A DNA stretch of 64,000 nucleotides from positions 133,977-197,976 of the forward strand of contig JAPKMW010000007.1 of the NCBI GenBank assembly GCA_026645575.1. Reading direction: 5' to 3'. The position numbers were made by a program, and so were the translations under genes. The stretch comes from Caldilineaceae bacterium. Its GTDB lineage: Bacteria > Chloroflexota > Anaerolineae > Caldilineales > Caldilineaceae. The notes under the pieces are model-generated. The model saw nothing but the letters and a program-made list of their open reading frames with translations. It did not search any database and was not told where the DNA came from. Below are positions 1 through 8,531 of this stretch, piece after piece. Every line of letters starts with the position of its first letter. The stretch's first letter is position 1.

Positions 1-252
1 AGTGAGGGTCATGCCGCTCTTCTCTTTGTAGAGATCGGCCAACCGTTTATAGGTCTCGACATGGGGATCGTATTGCAAGCCCCAGAAGATCCCCTCTTGC
101 GCCTCTGGCGCCGCAGCGGCGTTGCTCCCGGCGGCTTCTTGGGCCGCGGGTTGGGCCGGTGCGGCCGGCATACAGGCGCTCAAAATGCCCACCCCCATGG
201 CGCCAGCGGTGAACTGTAAGAATGTGCGGCGACTCAATCCAGTGCTACTCAT
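1..252 (-). CDS. ABC transporter substrate-binding lipoprotein, N-terminal part (cut by window edge)
   Basis: Only the first 84 residues are inside the window; the frame runs off the left edge. The start ATG (250-252) is followed by a twin-arginine motif (SRRTFLQ), a hydrophobic stretch and a lipobox (LSAC), then an Ala/Pro-rich linker. This predicts Tat export and lipid anchoring, as in many extracellular solute-binding proteins of this phylum. After the linker the chain reads IFWGLQYDPHVETYKRLADL, the usual first strand and helix of a family 1 (sugar-type) binding protein. It lies downstream of the alpha-galactosidase on the same strand, so a galactoside ligand is plausible but unproven. 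The family call rests on the N-terminus alone. Confidence 0.75.
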   Translation of the reverse strand, partial: MSSTGLSRRTFLQFTAGAMGVGILSACMPAAPAQPAAQEAAGSNAAAAPEAQEGIFWGLQYDPHVETYKRLADLYKEKSGMTLT

Positions 253-421
253 CAGCTCCTCCTTGAACCAAACAAAATAGGGGCTAACCGAAACTCAGGG
301 ACTGAACAACTATCTTCCGGGAAGGTTTGACCAGTCGACCTTGTCAAGAGAACCGACCTTCCCGGAAGATGGTATTGTCAACCACTTGTTTTCCAGTTGA
401 CCCAAAATAGGGTGAACGAAC
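253..421. repeat. Intercistronic hairpin between alpha-galactosidase and binding protein
   Basis: A perfect 15-bp inverted repeat (312-326 against 356-370, arm ATCTTCCGGGAAGGT) encloses a 29-nt loop. It lies between two minus-strand genes and has no T-tract, so it looks more like an RNA-processing or stabilising hairpin, or an operator, than a classical terminator. Two copies of an AAAATAGGG word (near 277 and 404) flank it. No gene is visible here. Confidence 0.6.
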
Positions 422-2419
422 TTATCTATCCAACCTGCGATAGAACCAGATGGCCCCCGTGCGCGCCGGCAACGTCACGGTAAAGCCTTCACGCTGCAAA
501 TCTGCCCCTGATAATTCCCGGCTCTCACCTGTTTCGCCGTTTTCAAAGCGGTAGGTGGCAGCGGGGTCGAGCGCCTGCATCTGAAGGGTGAAGCTTTCCT
601 GCGGCGCGTCCGGTAAACGGATGGCTTGCAGCAGACCATCCTGCGTCGTCGGGCGGTCAAATTGCCAGGCCACCCATGCTTGTGCGCTCCGGTGAAAGGG
701 GGTATGGGGATAGTAATCGCCATAGAGAATAAAAGCCGCCGCGCGCCGCCACAGCGCAATCAGTTGGCGGGCCAGGGCGTAGTCATAGTCATCGCGGCGA
801 ATATCTAGGGTAGTAAAGAGCATTGGCGCCAGAGCACAGTGATAGGCGTAGCTATCAATCTGGTGGTCGAAGCGCCCCGTACCGCTGAGATCCCAAGAGA
901 GGGTAAACTCTTTAAAGTAGGGTATCCACTCATATAAGGCGCGGTGAAAGGCCAGCTTGACCGGATGATTGCCATAGCCGTAGTCCGTATAATGGAGCGG
1001 CACCGACCGGCGCATGGTCTCCAGATCATTGCGCCGTCCACCGCTGGCGCAGGAATCGATCCAGAGGCCCGGATTACGCGTCAGCAGATCATCCCAAAAT
1101 TGGAGGTAGCCCTGGACATGCAGATTTTCGTTGATACCCTGGCGATCCGCGGCTTCATTCTTGCGCCAGTGTGGTAGTGGCGGGAAGTTGTAATCCTGCC
1201 GGTAAATGGTGATACCGCTTCTTTGGATCAAGGTGCATAGGTGGTCAGTCAACCACTGTCGGCACGCCGGGTTGCCTAAGTTCAACAGCGCGTTCTCACT
1301 CTCGGCAATCCTGAGTAACCATTCCGGGTGTTCCCGATCCAGTTGCGTCCCCGGTCGCACCCGCTCCGGTTCAAACCAGAGCAACAGCGCCGCCCCCGCC
1401 CCATTAGCATGGTCGGCGATCGGTTTCAGCCCATTGGGAAAGCGTTCGGGGTCTGGCTGCCAAGTGCCGGTGATCGGCCAGCGCCGCTCCTGTTTGGCGT
1501 TGTAGCAAGGATACCAACCGGCATCGATCCACCAAACATCAAAGTCGATGCCCATTGCTTTGAACTTGTCCATAAAGCGGCGTTGGTTTTCCTCGGTGGC
1601 CGCCGTAAACTCTTCGCCCTCGTCGGTGCCTGCCGCCGCCACTAAAGGTTGTAAGGGCTGACCATTGGGGCGCGGTAAGAGGTGGGCTAAATACCAACGT
1701 CGCCACAGGTTCACGGCTCGCGTGCTGTCACCCGCCCAAAAGAGCAAGGTCATCCGGGGCGTGCGGATGCTTTCACCGGGCAGCAAGCGCAAGTTGACCT
1801 GTTCTTGACCGGCGCTGATCTGAACGCCGTCGGCCAACCCGCGAAAAGTGGCCGACCATTGCGCCGGCCAACCAATGGCCAGGGTGAGACCGCCATCGGC
1901 AAAGTGTAAGCGATAGTAGGGAAAGGCGCCGTCACACGGACGTCCGCCATTCGGCGCAAAGGTAAGGGTAGCCCCGGCAGCCAAGGGCGATTCGGTGGGT
2001 GTATACCCTTCTTCACTGTAGAAATCACCGTTGCAATGCCACAAAACGGGTGACGCGCCCGGTACTGTGCCATCCAACGCCCGGAGGTCGCGCACGATGG
2101 GCGTCGGCGTCTGGCCATGGTTGGTCAACCAGGCCACCCATTCGACCACCGGGTAGTCATGGTATTCCAAACATTCGACGCGGATCTGCAAGCCAGTCGC
2201 CGGGTCCTGCCCGGTGAAGACCGTTTCGGTGAGGTTGGCATCAATCTGCCGGCGTTGGACAATGGGGTGCCAGGCGGCTGGGATGCCGGTGATGGGTTTT
2301 TCGTCAAAGATAAAGGAAAGGGGGAGGGTCGCTGCATTGGCAAAGGTTTGATTTTGCCAGGCCCGCAGCTTTGCCATATCGGCTGGCATTGTACTCGGTA
2401 TTGCGTTGAATAATCTCAT
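422..2419 (-). CDS. Alpha-galactosidase, GH36 family
   Basis: A 665-residue protein predicted to hydrolyse terminal alpha-galactosides. It shows the GH36 order: an N-terminal beta-sandwich, then a TIM barrel with WWIDAGWYP, a WFEPERV substrate-binding strand, YRQDYNF carrying the presumed nucleophile Asp, and DSCASGGRRND carrying the presumed acid/base Asp. There is no signal peptide, so it is probably cytoplasmic and acts on imported galactosides. I chose the ATG at 2419 rather than a start 16 codons upstream because AAGGGG lies just before it and family homology begins there. The partial binding-protein gene lies 169 bp downstream on the same strand and may be its partner. The start of the RQDYNF motif differs from the more common KWD form, but the key Asp is kept. 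Confidence 0.88.
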   Translation of the reverse strand: MRLFNAIPSTMPADMAKLRAWQNQTFANAATLPLSFIFDEKPITGIPAAWHPIVQRRQIDANLTETVFTGQDPATGLQIRVECLEYHDYPVVEWVAWLTNHGQTPTPIVRDLRALDGTVPGASPVLWHCNGDFYSEEGYTPTESPLAAGATLTFAPNGGRPCDGAFPYYRLHFADGGLTLAIGWPAQWSATFRGLADGVQISAGQEQVNLRLLPGESIRTPRMTLLFWAGDSTRAVNLWRRWYLAHLLPRPNGQPLQPLVAAAGTDEGEEFTAATEENQRRFMDKFKAMGIDFDVWWIDAGWYPCYNAKQERRWPITGTWQPDPERFPNGLKPIADHANGAGAALLLWFEPERVRPGTQLDREHPEWLLRIAESENALLNLGNPACRQWLTDHLCTLIQRSGITIYRQDYNFPPLPHWRKNEAADRQGINENLHVQGYLQFWDDLLTRNPGLWIDSCASGGRRNDLETMRRSVPLHYTDYGYGNHPVKLAFHRALYEWIPYFKEFTLSWDLSGTGRFDHQIDSYAYHCALAPMLFTTLDIRRDDYDYALARQLIALWRRAAAFILYGDYYPHTPFHRSAQAWVAWQFDRPTTQDGLLQAIRLPDAPQESFTLQMQALDPAATYRFENGETGESRELSGADLQREGFTVTLPARTGAIWFYRRLDR

Positions 2420-2599
2420 CGTAGCCCCTTTTCTGGTATCGACGTTGATGGAATGGGAGCAACACAAAGAGAAGGTTAGGGCTAAAGCTCAATCTATTCG
2501 AACACCCTTACTTATCACATAAACCAATCGTAGGATAGCCGAATAGCAAAAAAAAGGCTTCGTTGCACTTTGCTATCTTACTACCAAAGGTAAGCTAGT
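2420..2599. other. Intergenic region with weak hairpin downstream of the GntR gene
   Basis: About 180 bases with no gene. An 8-bp inverted repeat (ATAGCAAA at 2543-2550, TTTGCTAT at 2569-2576) has a T-run on the minus strand inside its loop. It could end minus-strand transcription from the GntR gene, but the T-run is misplaced for a textbook terminator. The 5' part must also hold the promoter of the alpha-galactosidase; no clear boxes were recognised. Confidence 0.3.
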
Positions 2600-3286
2600 T
2601 CAGGGCAAATTGCAATACAATAAAATTCGTTCTTTGGCGCCCAGCACATGGTTCATAAAAACATCCTGCGCCTGGACTACGTTACCGCTGCGCAACACCT
2701 CGATTAGATCATCATGACCGTCGATGTGCATGCCCAACTCAGCCATGGTCAAAGCACCATTCGCCTCGTACAAAAAGCGGCTAATGCGAGCGCGCAGCGT
2801 CGAAAGCACTTCAAGCATCATACTATGCTGGGCAATCTGCCACAGCGTCAGATGAAAGTGATAATCCTGGGCGTAGACCTCCTGGCGATCCTGGCGCTCG
2901 GCGGCCTGGCGCATGGCCTGCACAATTTGGCGCAACTCGCCTTCATAACGTGGCTGCCAGCGTTGAATCACCCGCTCGGCGACAAAACGTTCCAAGACCA
3001 CGCGTAGGGAGGAGATCTCTTCAATCTCATCACGCGTCGGGATATATACTTGCGCGCCGCGATGGGGTAACTTGCGCGCCAACCCCTCATCGACCAGCCG
3101 TTGGATCGCCTCACGAATCGGAATGCGGCTCATGCCCAAGCGTTCGGCCAATTCACGCTCAATCAAGCGGGTCCCGGGCTTGAGAACGCCGTTGCGAATG
3201 GCAGCGCGCAAGCGGTCGGCGGCTTCATCGCCCAAGGTACGCTGTTCGACAGGTGTCAGTTCTCCGAAATCCATAATCACTTGCAT
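2600..3286 (-). CDS. GntR-family transcriptional regulator, FCD (FadR-like) subgroup
   Basis: A 228-residue regulator with an N-terminal winged helix-turn-helix (recognition part ERLGMSRIPIREAIQRL) and an all-helical FCD ligand domain. The FCD domain shows the usual acidic/His metal-site residues (DYHFHLTL, HIDGHDDL). Members of this subgroup usually repress nearby sugar-acid or amino-acid catabolic genes and are released by a small carboxylate. The gene is divergent from the M24 peptidase gene, and the space between holds a perfect TGGTATACCA palindrome, the typical operator shape for this subgroup. The start is uncertain between 3286 and 3274; neither has a strong ribosome-binding site. Confidence 0.88.
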   Translation of the reverse strand: MQVIMDFGELTPVEQRTLGDEAADRLRAAIRNGVLKPGTRLIERELAERLGMSRIPIREAIQRLVDEGLARKLPHRGAQVYIPTRDEIEEISSLRVVLERFVAERVIQRWQPRYEGELRQIVQAMRQAAERQDRQEVYAQDYHFHLTLWQIAQHSMMLEVLSTLRARISRFLYEANGALTMAELGMHIDGHDDLIEVLRSGNVVQAQDVFMNHVLGAKERILLYCNLP

Positions 3287-3407
3287 TGCAAAAAAGAGCC
3301 GGCAGGCACAAAGGCGACCGTTCAAGCGGGTTGGCCGAACCGTCGCAAATCCAGTAAAATGGGATCAACACAGGGCGCTAGCTATGGCATTTTGAAAATT
3401 TTGTGAC

Positions 3408-3426
3408 TTGGTATATGGTATACCAA
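3408..3426. promoter_or_regulatory. Candidate GntR operator
   Basis: TTGGTATA-TGG-TATACCAA is a perfect 8-bp inverted repeat with a 3-bp centre, and it contains a perfect 10-bp palindrome TGGTATACCA (3416-3425). FadR/FCD GntR proteins commonly bind such GTATAC-centred palindromes. It sits 82 bp before the M24 peptidase start and 121 bp before the regulator start. A possible -35 (TTGAAA, 3392-3397) and -10 (TATGGT, 3414-3419) on the plus strand would make the operator overlap the promoter, as expected for repression. The promoter boxes are inferred. Confidence 0.6.
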
Positions 3427-3497
3427 TTGCAACAGGATGTCAAACGCGCTTTGGGCCGTCCCTGGCGCTTTGATCACAACAAAAAGAGAGACCACCC

Positions 3498-4664
3498 ATG
3501 AGCAACCTGGAATTGGCGCGCACCCGCGCCGAATTGAGCCAACTGGGCGCCGATTGGGCGCTCTTGAGTTCTGCCGAAAATGTCACCTATGTTAGCCATT
3601 ACGAAGTGCCGATTGAGTTTGGACCGCTGGCGCATCTGAACTATGGCCCGGTGTTGGCGCTCTTTGGCGTGCAAGAGACCACCAGTTTACTGGTCGCCAA
3701 CCGCTACTATGCCGCCGCTGCACGCCAACAGAGCGATTTTGACGACGTACTCGGTTTTGGCATTTTGGAAGTCTTTGCTCCCTTTGACAAACAGGTGCGC
3801 CGGGATAATTTTGTCGCGGCGCTACGGCAAGCGCTCCGCCAGGCCAACTTGGGAACGGGTAAAATTAAGCTGGCCGTCGAAGAACGTACGCTGCCCCTGG
3901 TCGCCCTTCAGGTGCTTCGTGAGGAGCTGCCCAACGCTGAATTGCTCCCAGCGGATGACGCCGTCGCACGGGCGCGCATGGTCAAAAGCGCACGCGAAGT
4001 GGCCTTGCTCAAACAAACGGCGGCGGCCGTCAACCTTGCCCACAAGGAATTGATGCGCCTAACCCGTCAAGCCGGTCTGAGCGAATTTGAATTGTGGGCC
4101 GCCATCACCAAAGCTATGCACGAGCATGTTGGCGACAAACTCTACATTGCCGGCGAAGTGGTCTGCGGCCCGCGCAACAAGAGCGTCTCGCCTGGCGGCC
4201 CCATTCATTACACAACAAAACCGGGCGATGTGGCTGAATTAGACATTAGTCCCCGCCTCAAGGGCTACTGGGCTGATATGGCGAACACCATGATCATCGG
4301 CGCCGAACCGACAGAAATTCAAAAGAAGTACGCCCGCGCGGCCCGCGAATCGTTCTATGCCGGTGTCAGCAAAGCACGTCCGGGCAACCGCGCCTGTGAT
4401 GTCTTTACCGCCGCCAGCGATGCCTACGACAAGTATGGGTTGAAGTTGGGCCACTATGCTGGGCATGGCATTGGAACCACTGTCAACGAGGCGCCTTGGT
4501 TTGTGCCGACAGATGAAACAATTCTAGCAGCCGGCATGGTCGTCTGTATCGAAACTGGCTGTTACAGCGCAGAAGCCACTGGCAAATGCGAAAAGATGAT
4601 GGTCATCCAACCCAGCGGCGATCCCGACATTTTCCCCGATTTCGCCTGGGGTACGCCATTGTGA
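3498..4664 (+). CDS. M24-family metallopeptidase (Xaa-Pro dipeptidase / creatinase-like)
   Basis: A 388-residue protein with an N-terminal creatinase-type domain and a C-terminal pita-bread domain. The metal-ligand pattern is visible: two Asp in AELDISPRLKGYWADMANT, His in HYAGHGIG, Glu in CIETGCY and Glu in KCEKMM. Members cleave X-Pro dipeptides or act on small amidines such as creatine; the substrate cannot be told apart here. There is no signal peptide. AGAGAGACC precedes the ATG. It is divergent from the GntR regulator and probably controlled by it. A CACAGAG-type hairpin lies just after the stop. Confidence 0.85.
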   Translation: MSNLELARTRAELSQLGADWALLSSAENVTYVSHYEVPIEFGPLAHLNYGPVLALFGVQETTSLLVANRYYAAAARQQSDFDDVLGFGILEVFAPFDKQVRRDNFVAALRQALRQANLGTGKIKLAVEERTLPLVALQVLREELPNAELLPADDAVARARMVKSAREVALLKQTAAAVNLAHKELMRLTRQAGLSEFELWAAITKAMHEHVGDKLYIAGEVVCGPRNKSVSPGGPIHYTTKPGDVAELDISPRLKGYWADMANTMIIGAEPTEIQKKYARAARESFYAGVSKARPGNRACDVFTAASDAYDKYGLKLGHYAGHGIGTTVNEAPWFVPTDETILAAGMVVCIETGCYSAEATGKCEKMMVIQPSGDPDIFPDFAWGTPL

Positions 4665-4674
4665 CAAATCGTAA

Positions 4675-4773
4675 CGCAGAGAGCGCAGAGGGTGACACAG
4701 AGATACGCAGAGAATAGAAAACAATCTATCAGCAATCTCTGTGTATCTCTGTGCGTTCTTCGTGTTCTCTGTG
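4675..4773. repeat. CACAGAG-word inverted repeat between convergent genes
   Basis: Left arm words CGCAGAGA, CACAGAGATACGCAGAGA (4675-4713) mirror right arm words TCTCTGTGTATCTCTGTG and TTCTCTGTG (4736-4773). The transcript of either strand can fold into a long imperfect stem. It lies between the 3' ends of two convergent genes, so a bidirectional terminator role is likely. A second member of the family is at 13684-13803. Confidence 0.7.
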
Positions 4774-4782
4774 AACCTACGC

Positions 4783-5286
4783 CTAGCTGTTCTGCGTGAC
4801 CGTGATTGCTGCGGGCTGGCGCAGGGTTTGGTAAACCACGCAATAGCGCTCGGTCAATTTCATGAGCGAGGCCAGTTGATCAGCGGTGGCGTCGGTATCC
4901 AGATCAAAGTGGAGACGGATGGCCTGAAAACCAACTGGCGCTTCTCTGGCGACCCCTAATGTACCGCGAAAGTCGAGATCGCCTTCGGCGCGGATCGTGG
5001 CATCGCGCAGGGTGACGCCGATGGCAGTGGCGACGGCATTCAAGGTCACGCCGGCGCAAGCCACCAATGCTTCCAACAACATGTCGCCGGAACAGAGCGA
5101 CAAGCCATCGCCGCCAGTCGCCGGGTGCAGCCCCGCTTCCGCCACGGCGCGACCGGTTTCGACCTTGCACGTAATGCCTTCCCCAATCTTCCCTTGCGCC
5201 TTGAGCGTAATCAAGGCGGCCTCCGGTTCAGTGCGATATTTGTCCTTCAGTGGGGCTTGCATCGCCCGTAAAGCTTCTGCGTTCAT
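4783..5286 (-). CDS. OsmC/Ohr-family protein
   Basis: A 167-residue OsmC-like protein. The two conserved cysteines of the family are present, in ALVACAGVT and RYCVVYQTL. In OsmC and Ohr proteins these form a thiol-based peroxidase centre that reduces organic hydroperoxides. I chose the second ATG (5286) because GAGAAGGA lies 9 nt before it but directly abuts the first ATG at 5295. It lies downstream of the M81 peptidase gene on the same strand. The exact peroxide substrate is unknown. Confidence 0.82.
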   Translation of the reverse strand: MNAEALRAMQAPLKDKYRTEPEAALITLKAQGKIGEGITCKVETGRAVAEAGLHPATGGDGLSLCSGDMLLEALVACAGVTLNAVATAIGVTLRDATIRAEGDLDFRGTLGVAREAPVGFQAIRLHFDLDTDATADQLASLMKLTERYCVVYQTLRQPAAITVTQNS

Positions 5287-5347
5287 CACTATCATTCCTT
5301 CTCTTCAATTGTAATTTGTTTAATCCCCATAGTATCCTGGCGCCGGC

Positions 5348-5381
5348 AAAAGATTCGCAAATCCCAGGATTCGCGGTGATA
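5348..5381. repeat. Single arm of the GATTCGC intergenic repeat family
   Basis: AAAAGATTCGCAAATCCCAG followed by GATTCGCGGTGATA. Nearly the same words form a full hairpin at 49027-49103, so this is a half copy of a dispersed element between the M81 and OsmC genes. A GGCGCCGG/CCGGCGCC pair brackets it. Confidence 0.55.
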
Positions 5382-5382
5382 C

Positions 5383-6798
5383 TCACGCCCCCGGCGCCCA
5401 GGTAAAATCCTGATCCACTGGAAACATAGGGCGTTGAATCCGCCGGTAGGGCAGCCGCGCCAGATCTAAATCCGACGCGCCAGGGCTGAGCGCCAGCAAC
5501 GCTTTGGGCGCCACCCGGATCAGATCGGGGAAAAGATAGCCCAGTTTGACCACCACAATTTTGTGCGCAAGCGGATCGACGCCGACTTCGGTGAAATTTG
5601 CCACCGTGGTAAAGCCGCGCCGTTGGCTGGTGACAATCACCGTCACATTGTCCACCCGTAAGACCGCCTGAGCGCCGTCGCCATCATCGGCAACCAGATT
5701 GACCACCGTTCCCTGCACCAGCAAGGGCCGACCATGAAACGTATCCAGTTTTCCGCCCAACGTCGTTGCTACCACGGCGCCCACGCCAGCCAGTTGACAT
5801 AAAGTCACTGCTTCGGCATCACACAACGCCACCACGGCGCTGGGGACTTTGTGCGCCAATAGCCGTTCCAGAAAAAGGGGAATATCACCGACAGCGCCGG
5901 CCGTCACATTATCGCCGCTGTCACTAATAAAGACCGGGGATTCGGGGGCGGCCAACGCCGCCACAATACACTCGTCAATCGTGCCGCTGGGCGTATCGCC
6001 GAAACCAAACTGATGGCGGGCGTTCCAGTAGGCCAGCGCCAGCTTATCGGCTTCCTCTCGAATCACCCCAGCATCGGTGCCGGAGACCACCGCCGCCGCA
6101 TGAGCGCGCGCTTCATCAACCCAGGCAAAGCCGACAAAGAGCGCCGCATGAAGCACCCCCGGCACATGATCAATCGCCGGCAGCGAGGTCCATACCGTGG
6201 CGCCCGGCTCCATGTCGGTGCGGGTATGCTCACCCGCCAGCAGGACTGGGATCGGGGTGAGTGCAATCTGTGGCCGCACGCCGGTCTGCAATGATTGCAC
6301 CAGCAGTTCACAAGCCCGCTGCCGCGTCTCCAGTGTATCGCGATGGGGCGCGGTGCGATAGGCAGTGATCAGATCGATCTGGGCGACGTAGGCGTGGGAG
6401 ATGTTGCCGTGCAAATCCATGCTCGCCGCAATGAATGCTGCCGACCCGACAACCTGGCGCACCGCTGTTGCCAAGTCGGCCTCAGCATCTTCCATGCCTT
6501 CGACCAACATGGCGCCATGCAGGTCAAGATAGACGCCATCGAGCGGCAAGGCGGCTTGTAAGCGGGTGAGAATCCCCGTTTTGAATTGCTGATAAAGTTC
6601 TGCTTCAATCGGACCGCCGGGCAGGGAACTGGCAAAGAGGGTCGGCACAAAGTTCACGTCGCTAAACTGCCCCAGAAAGGGATAGCGAGACGAAGTCAGG
6701 AGCGCCTCATCGGTCAACACGGTAAAATCAGACACGCGGTTGGGAATCGGGGAGAAGTTGCTGTTTTCGTTAGAGATCCCGCCGATGGCGATGCGCAT
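5383..6798 (-). CDS. M81-family metallopeptidase (MlrC-like)
   Basis: A 471-residue protein of the MlrC/M81 family, named from the enzyme that completes microcystin breakdown by cutting small peptides. Visible family signatures are GGISNENSNFSP at the N-terminus, LDLHGAML, ASMDLHGNIS, YRTAPHRDTLETR and DSGDNVTAGAVGD. The Glu, Asp and His residues in these blocks are the presumed zinc ligands. There is no signal peptide, so it is cytoplasmic. A role in degrading imported peptide-like compounds fits the M24 and M19 homologues nearby. It may form an operon with the OsmC gene 96 bp downstream. True substrate unknown. Confidence 0.82.
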   Translation of the reverse strand: MRIAIGGISNENSNFSPIPNRVSDFTVLTDEALLTSSRYPFLGQFSDVNFVPTLFASSLPGGPIEAELYQQFKTGILTRLQAALPLDGVYLDLHGAMLVEGMEDAEADLATAVRQVVGSAAFIAASMDLHGNISHAYVAQIDLITAYRTAPHRDTLETRQRACELLVQSLQTGVRPQIALTPIPVLLAGEHTRTDMEPGATVWTSLPAIDHVPGVLHAALFVGFAWVDEARAHAAAVVSGTDAGVIREEADKLALAYWNARHQFGFGDTPSGTIDECIVAALAAPESPVFISDSGDNVTAGAVGDIPLFLERLLAHKVPSAVVALCDAEAVTLCQLAGVGAVVATTLGGKLDTFHGRPLLVQGTVVNLVADDGDGAQAVLRVDNVTVIVTSQRRGFTTVANFTEVGVDPLAHKIVVVKLGYLFPDLIRVAPKALLALSPGASDLDLARLPYRRIQRPMFPVDQDFTWAPGA

Positions 6799-6984
6799 AG
6801 TCTTTCTCTTCCTTGTCTTTTCACGTTCAATTCACAAAGAACGATAGGTAACATTCAAACACTGGTCACAATTTTTGCCAATTTGACGAGCGTGCGATCC
6901 ATCATTTATAGTAAATCTGCCCAGTTGTCCAATCACCCAATATCACCCAATTGCTAACGTACCGATCACATGAGGAGCAACGGC

Positions 6985-7695
6985 ATGATCACACCGGCGG
7001 AAAAGCGTTTTTTTCTTGAATACGGTTACTTGCATGTCCCCGGTGTGCTGACCGGCAGCCATCTGGCCTTGATTCAAGATGAATTTGACCGCGTCTGGGA
7101 ATTGGAAAAGCCCAAGGTCAATCAACACCGGCTGCTCAAATACCAAGCCTTTATCGACCTCATCGAACACCCGCCGATCCTGGCGCGCCAACAGGCGATC
7201 TTTGGGCATCAGGTGCAACTGCTCCAGTATGATCTCCTGCGCCAGGGGCCGGGCAGCACTTTCCCCGAACGGGCCTGGCACCGCGATTTTGTCTTCCCCG
7301 GCGAGCGACCGCTGACCATCAACACCATTATCATGCTTAACCAGATGAGCGACGCCCGTGGCCCGACCCGTGTCATCCCCGGCACCCACCGGGGCGAGGA
7401 ACTGCCGCCCGCCGACAAGATCAAACAACCGCTGCCGGGCGAAGTGCCGGTCTACGCCGCACCCGGTGACGCTGTCTTTATCAATGGCGCCATCTGGCAT
7501 ACGGGCGGGCGCAATACCACTGATGGTCTGCGCCGCGGCATCTATCTCTACTTTGGCTATTGGTGGCTCAAACGCTATGAAGCTGAAACTACCCTCCCCT
7601 GGCAGGCGCTTGAAGGCGCCTCTGAACAGCGCTTACGGCTGCTGGGTCTCAAAATGCCCGACCGTGATATTCATCAATATGACCCGACACTGTGA
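6985..7695 (+). CDS. Phytanoyl-CoA dioxygenase (PhyH) family protein 1
   Basis: A 236-residue Fe(II)/2-oxoglutarate oxygenase of the PhyH group. The facial triad is intact: H-x-D in AWHRDFVFPG and the distal His in GAIWHTGGR, with PTRVIPGTHRG between them and an Arg (LRRGIYLYF) for 2-oxoglutarate. GAGGAG lies 7 nt before the ATG at 6985, so I prefer it to the ATG at 6970. It is the first gene of a plus-strand run PhyH1-PhyH2-enolase-PhyH3. These enzymes hydroxylate a wide range of substrates; none can be named here. Confidence 0.85.
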   Translation: MITPAEKRFFLEYGYLHVPGVLTGSHLALIQDEFDRVWELEKPKVNQHRLLKYQAFIDLIEHPPILARQQAIFGHQVQLLQYDLLRQGPGSTFPERAWHRDFVFPGERPLTINTIIMLNQMSDARGPTRVIPGTHRGEELPPADKIKQPLPGEVPVYAAPGDAVFINGAIWHTGGRNTTDGLRRGIYLYFGYWWLKRYEAETTLPWQALEGASEQRLRLLGLKMPDRDIHQYDPTL

Positions 7696-7715
7696 GCATA
7701 GAAGCAAGGAACCCT

Positions 7716-8456
7716 ATGAATCAACAAGAGCGCGACTTTTTCGTCCAAAATGGCTTTGTGAACCTGGGTCAACTGCTCGATGCAGCAGAAGTGGCTTATT
7801 TTCATGATCTCTTTGAACAAGATCGCAAACAGTATCCCTATTTCTGGCACCCCTACGGCCATCACCAGCAGGCCAACTATGACGCCTTGATCACGACGCC
7901 CCAGTTTGATGAACTGATCCGCCACCCCAAGATCATGCCGACGATTGAGGAACTCATGGGCGGTCCCACCTGCTTTGGCGAAATCGGGTTGCGTTGGATG
8001 GGGCCGTACACCGGTGAATTTCATCAAAGCTGGCACCGTGACAAACCGCACTGGCTGGAACATCCACTGCGCATGGACTACATTCAACTGATGGTCTACC
8101 TGAGCGATGTCTCGGCGGAAACCCATTGCTTCTCAATCTCACCGGAAGCTTATGACCAGCCCATCCTGAAAGATCGCCAGGAGCAATTGGCGAGGGGCGG
8201 CGTCTATGATCTGCATGGCCCGGCCGGCACTTGTGCGTTGTTCAACGTGTCGGTCTTGCATACAGCCACCACCCGGCCCACCCAGGCCATCCGCAAAACG
8301 GTGCAGATTTACTACGGTCATCGTCAGCGCCCCTATCTGGCTAACGACTCGGCTATTCCCGCCACCCTCTGGCGCGATCATCCTGATGCCGAAACGCGTG
8401 GCTTTTATGGCGTGTTGAACCAGCGCACCCGCACCCTAATGGCGGCCTTTGGTTAA
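7716..8456 (+). CDS. Phytanoyl-CoA dioxygenase (PhyH) family protein 2
   Basis: A 246-residue PhyH-family oxygenase, 20 bp after the previous gene. The H-x-D is in SWHRDKPHW and the distal His in NVSVLHTATTR. It is not a recent duplicate of its neighbour, since the motif surroundings differ widely. AAGGAA lies 6 nt before ATG 7716; an in-frame start at 7692 would overlap the upstream stop and has no better site. Co-transcription with PhyH1 is likely, and the two may act on the same compound in sequence (inference). Confidence 0.83.
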   Translation: MNQQERDFFVQNGFVNLGQLLDAAEVAYFHDLFEQDRKQYPYFWHPYGHHQQANYDALITTPQFDELIRHPKIMPTIEELMGGPTCFGEIGLRWMGPYTGEFHQSWHRDKPHWLEHPLRMDYIQLMVYLSDVSAETHCFSISPEAYDQPILKDRQEQLARGGVYDLHGPAGTCALFNVSVLHTATTRPTQAIRKTVQIYYGHRQRPYLANDSAIPATLWRDHPDAETRGFYGVLNQRTRTLMAAFG

Positions 8457-8531
8457 GGTAAACAGCAGTAAACAAAGTGAACTTTTTGCTTCTGGCTTCT
8501 CCAAGTTAGGCAATAGTCGTGAGGTAGATCT

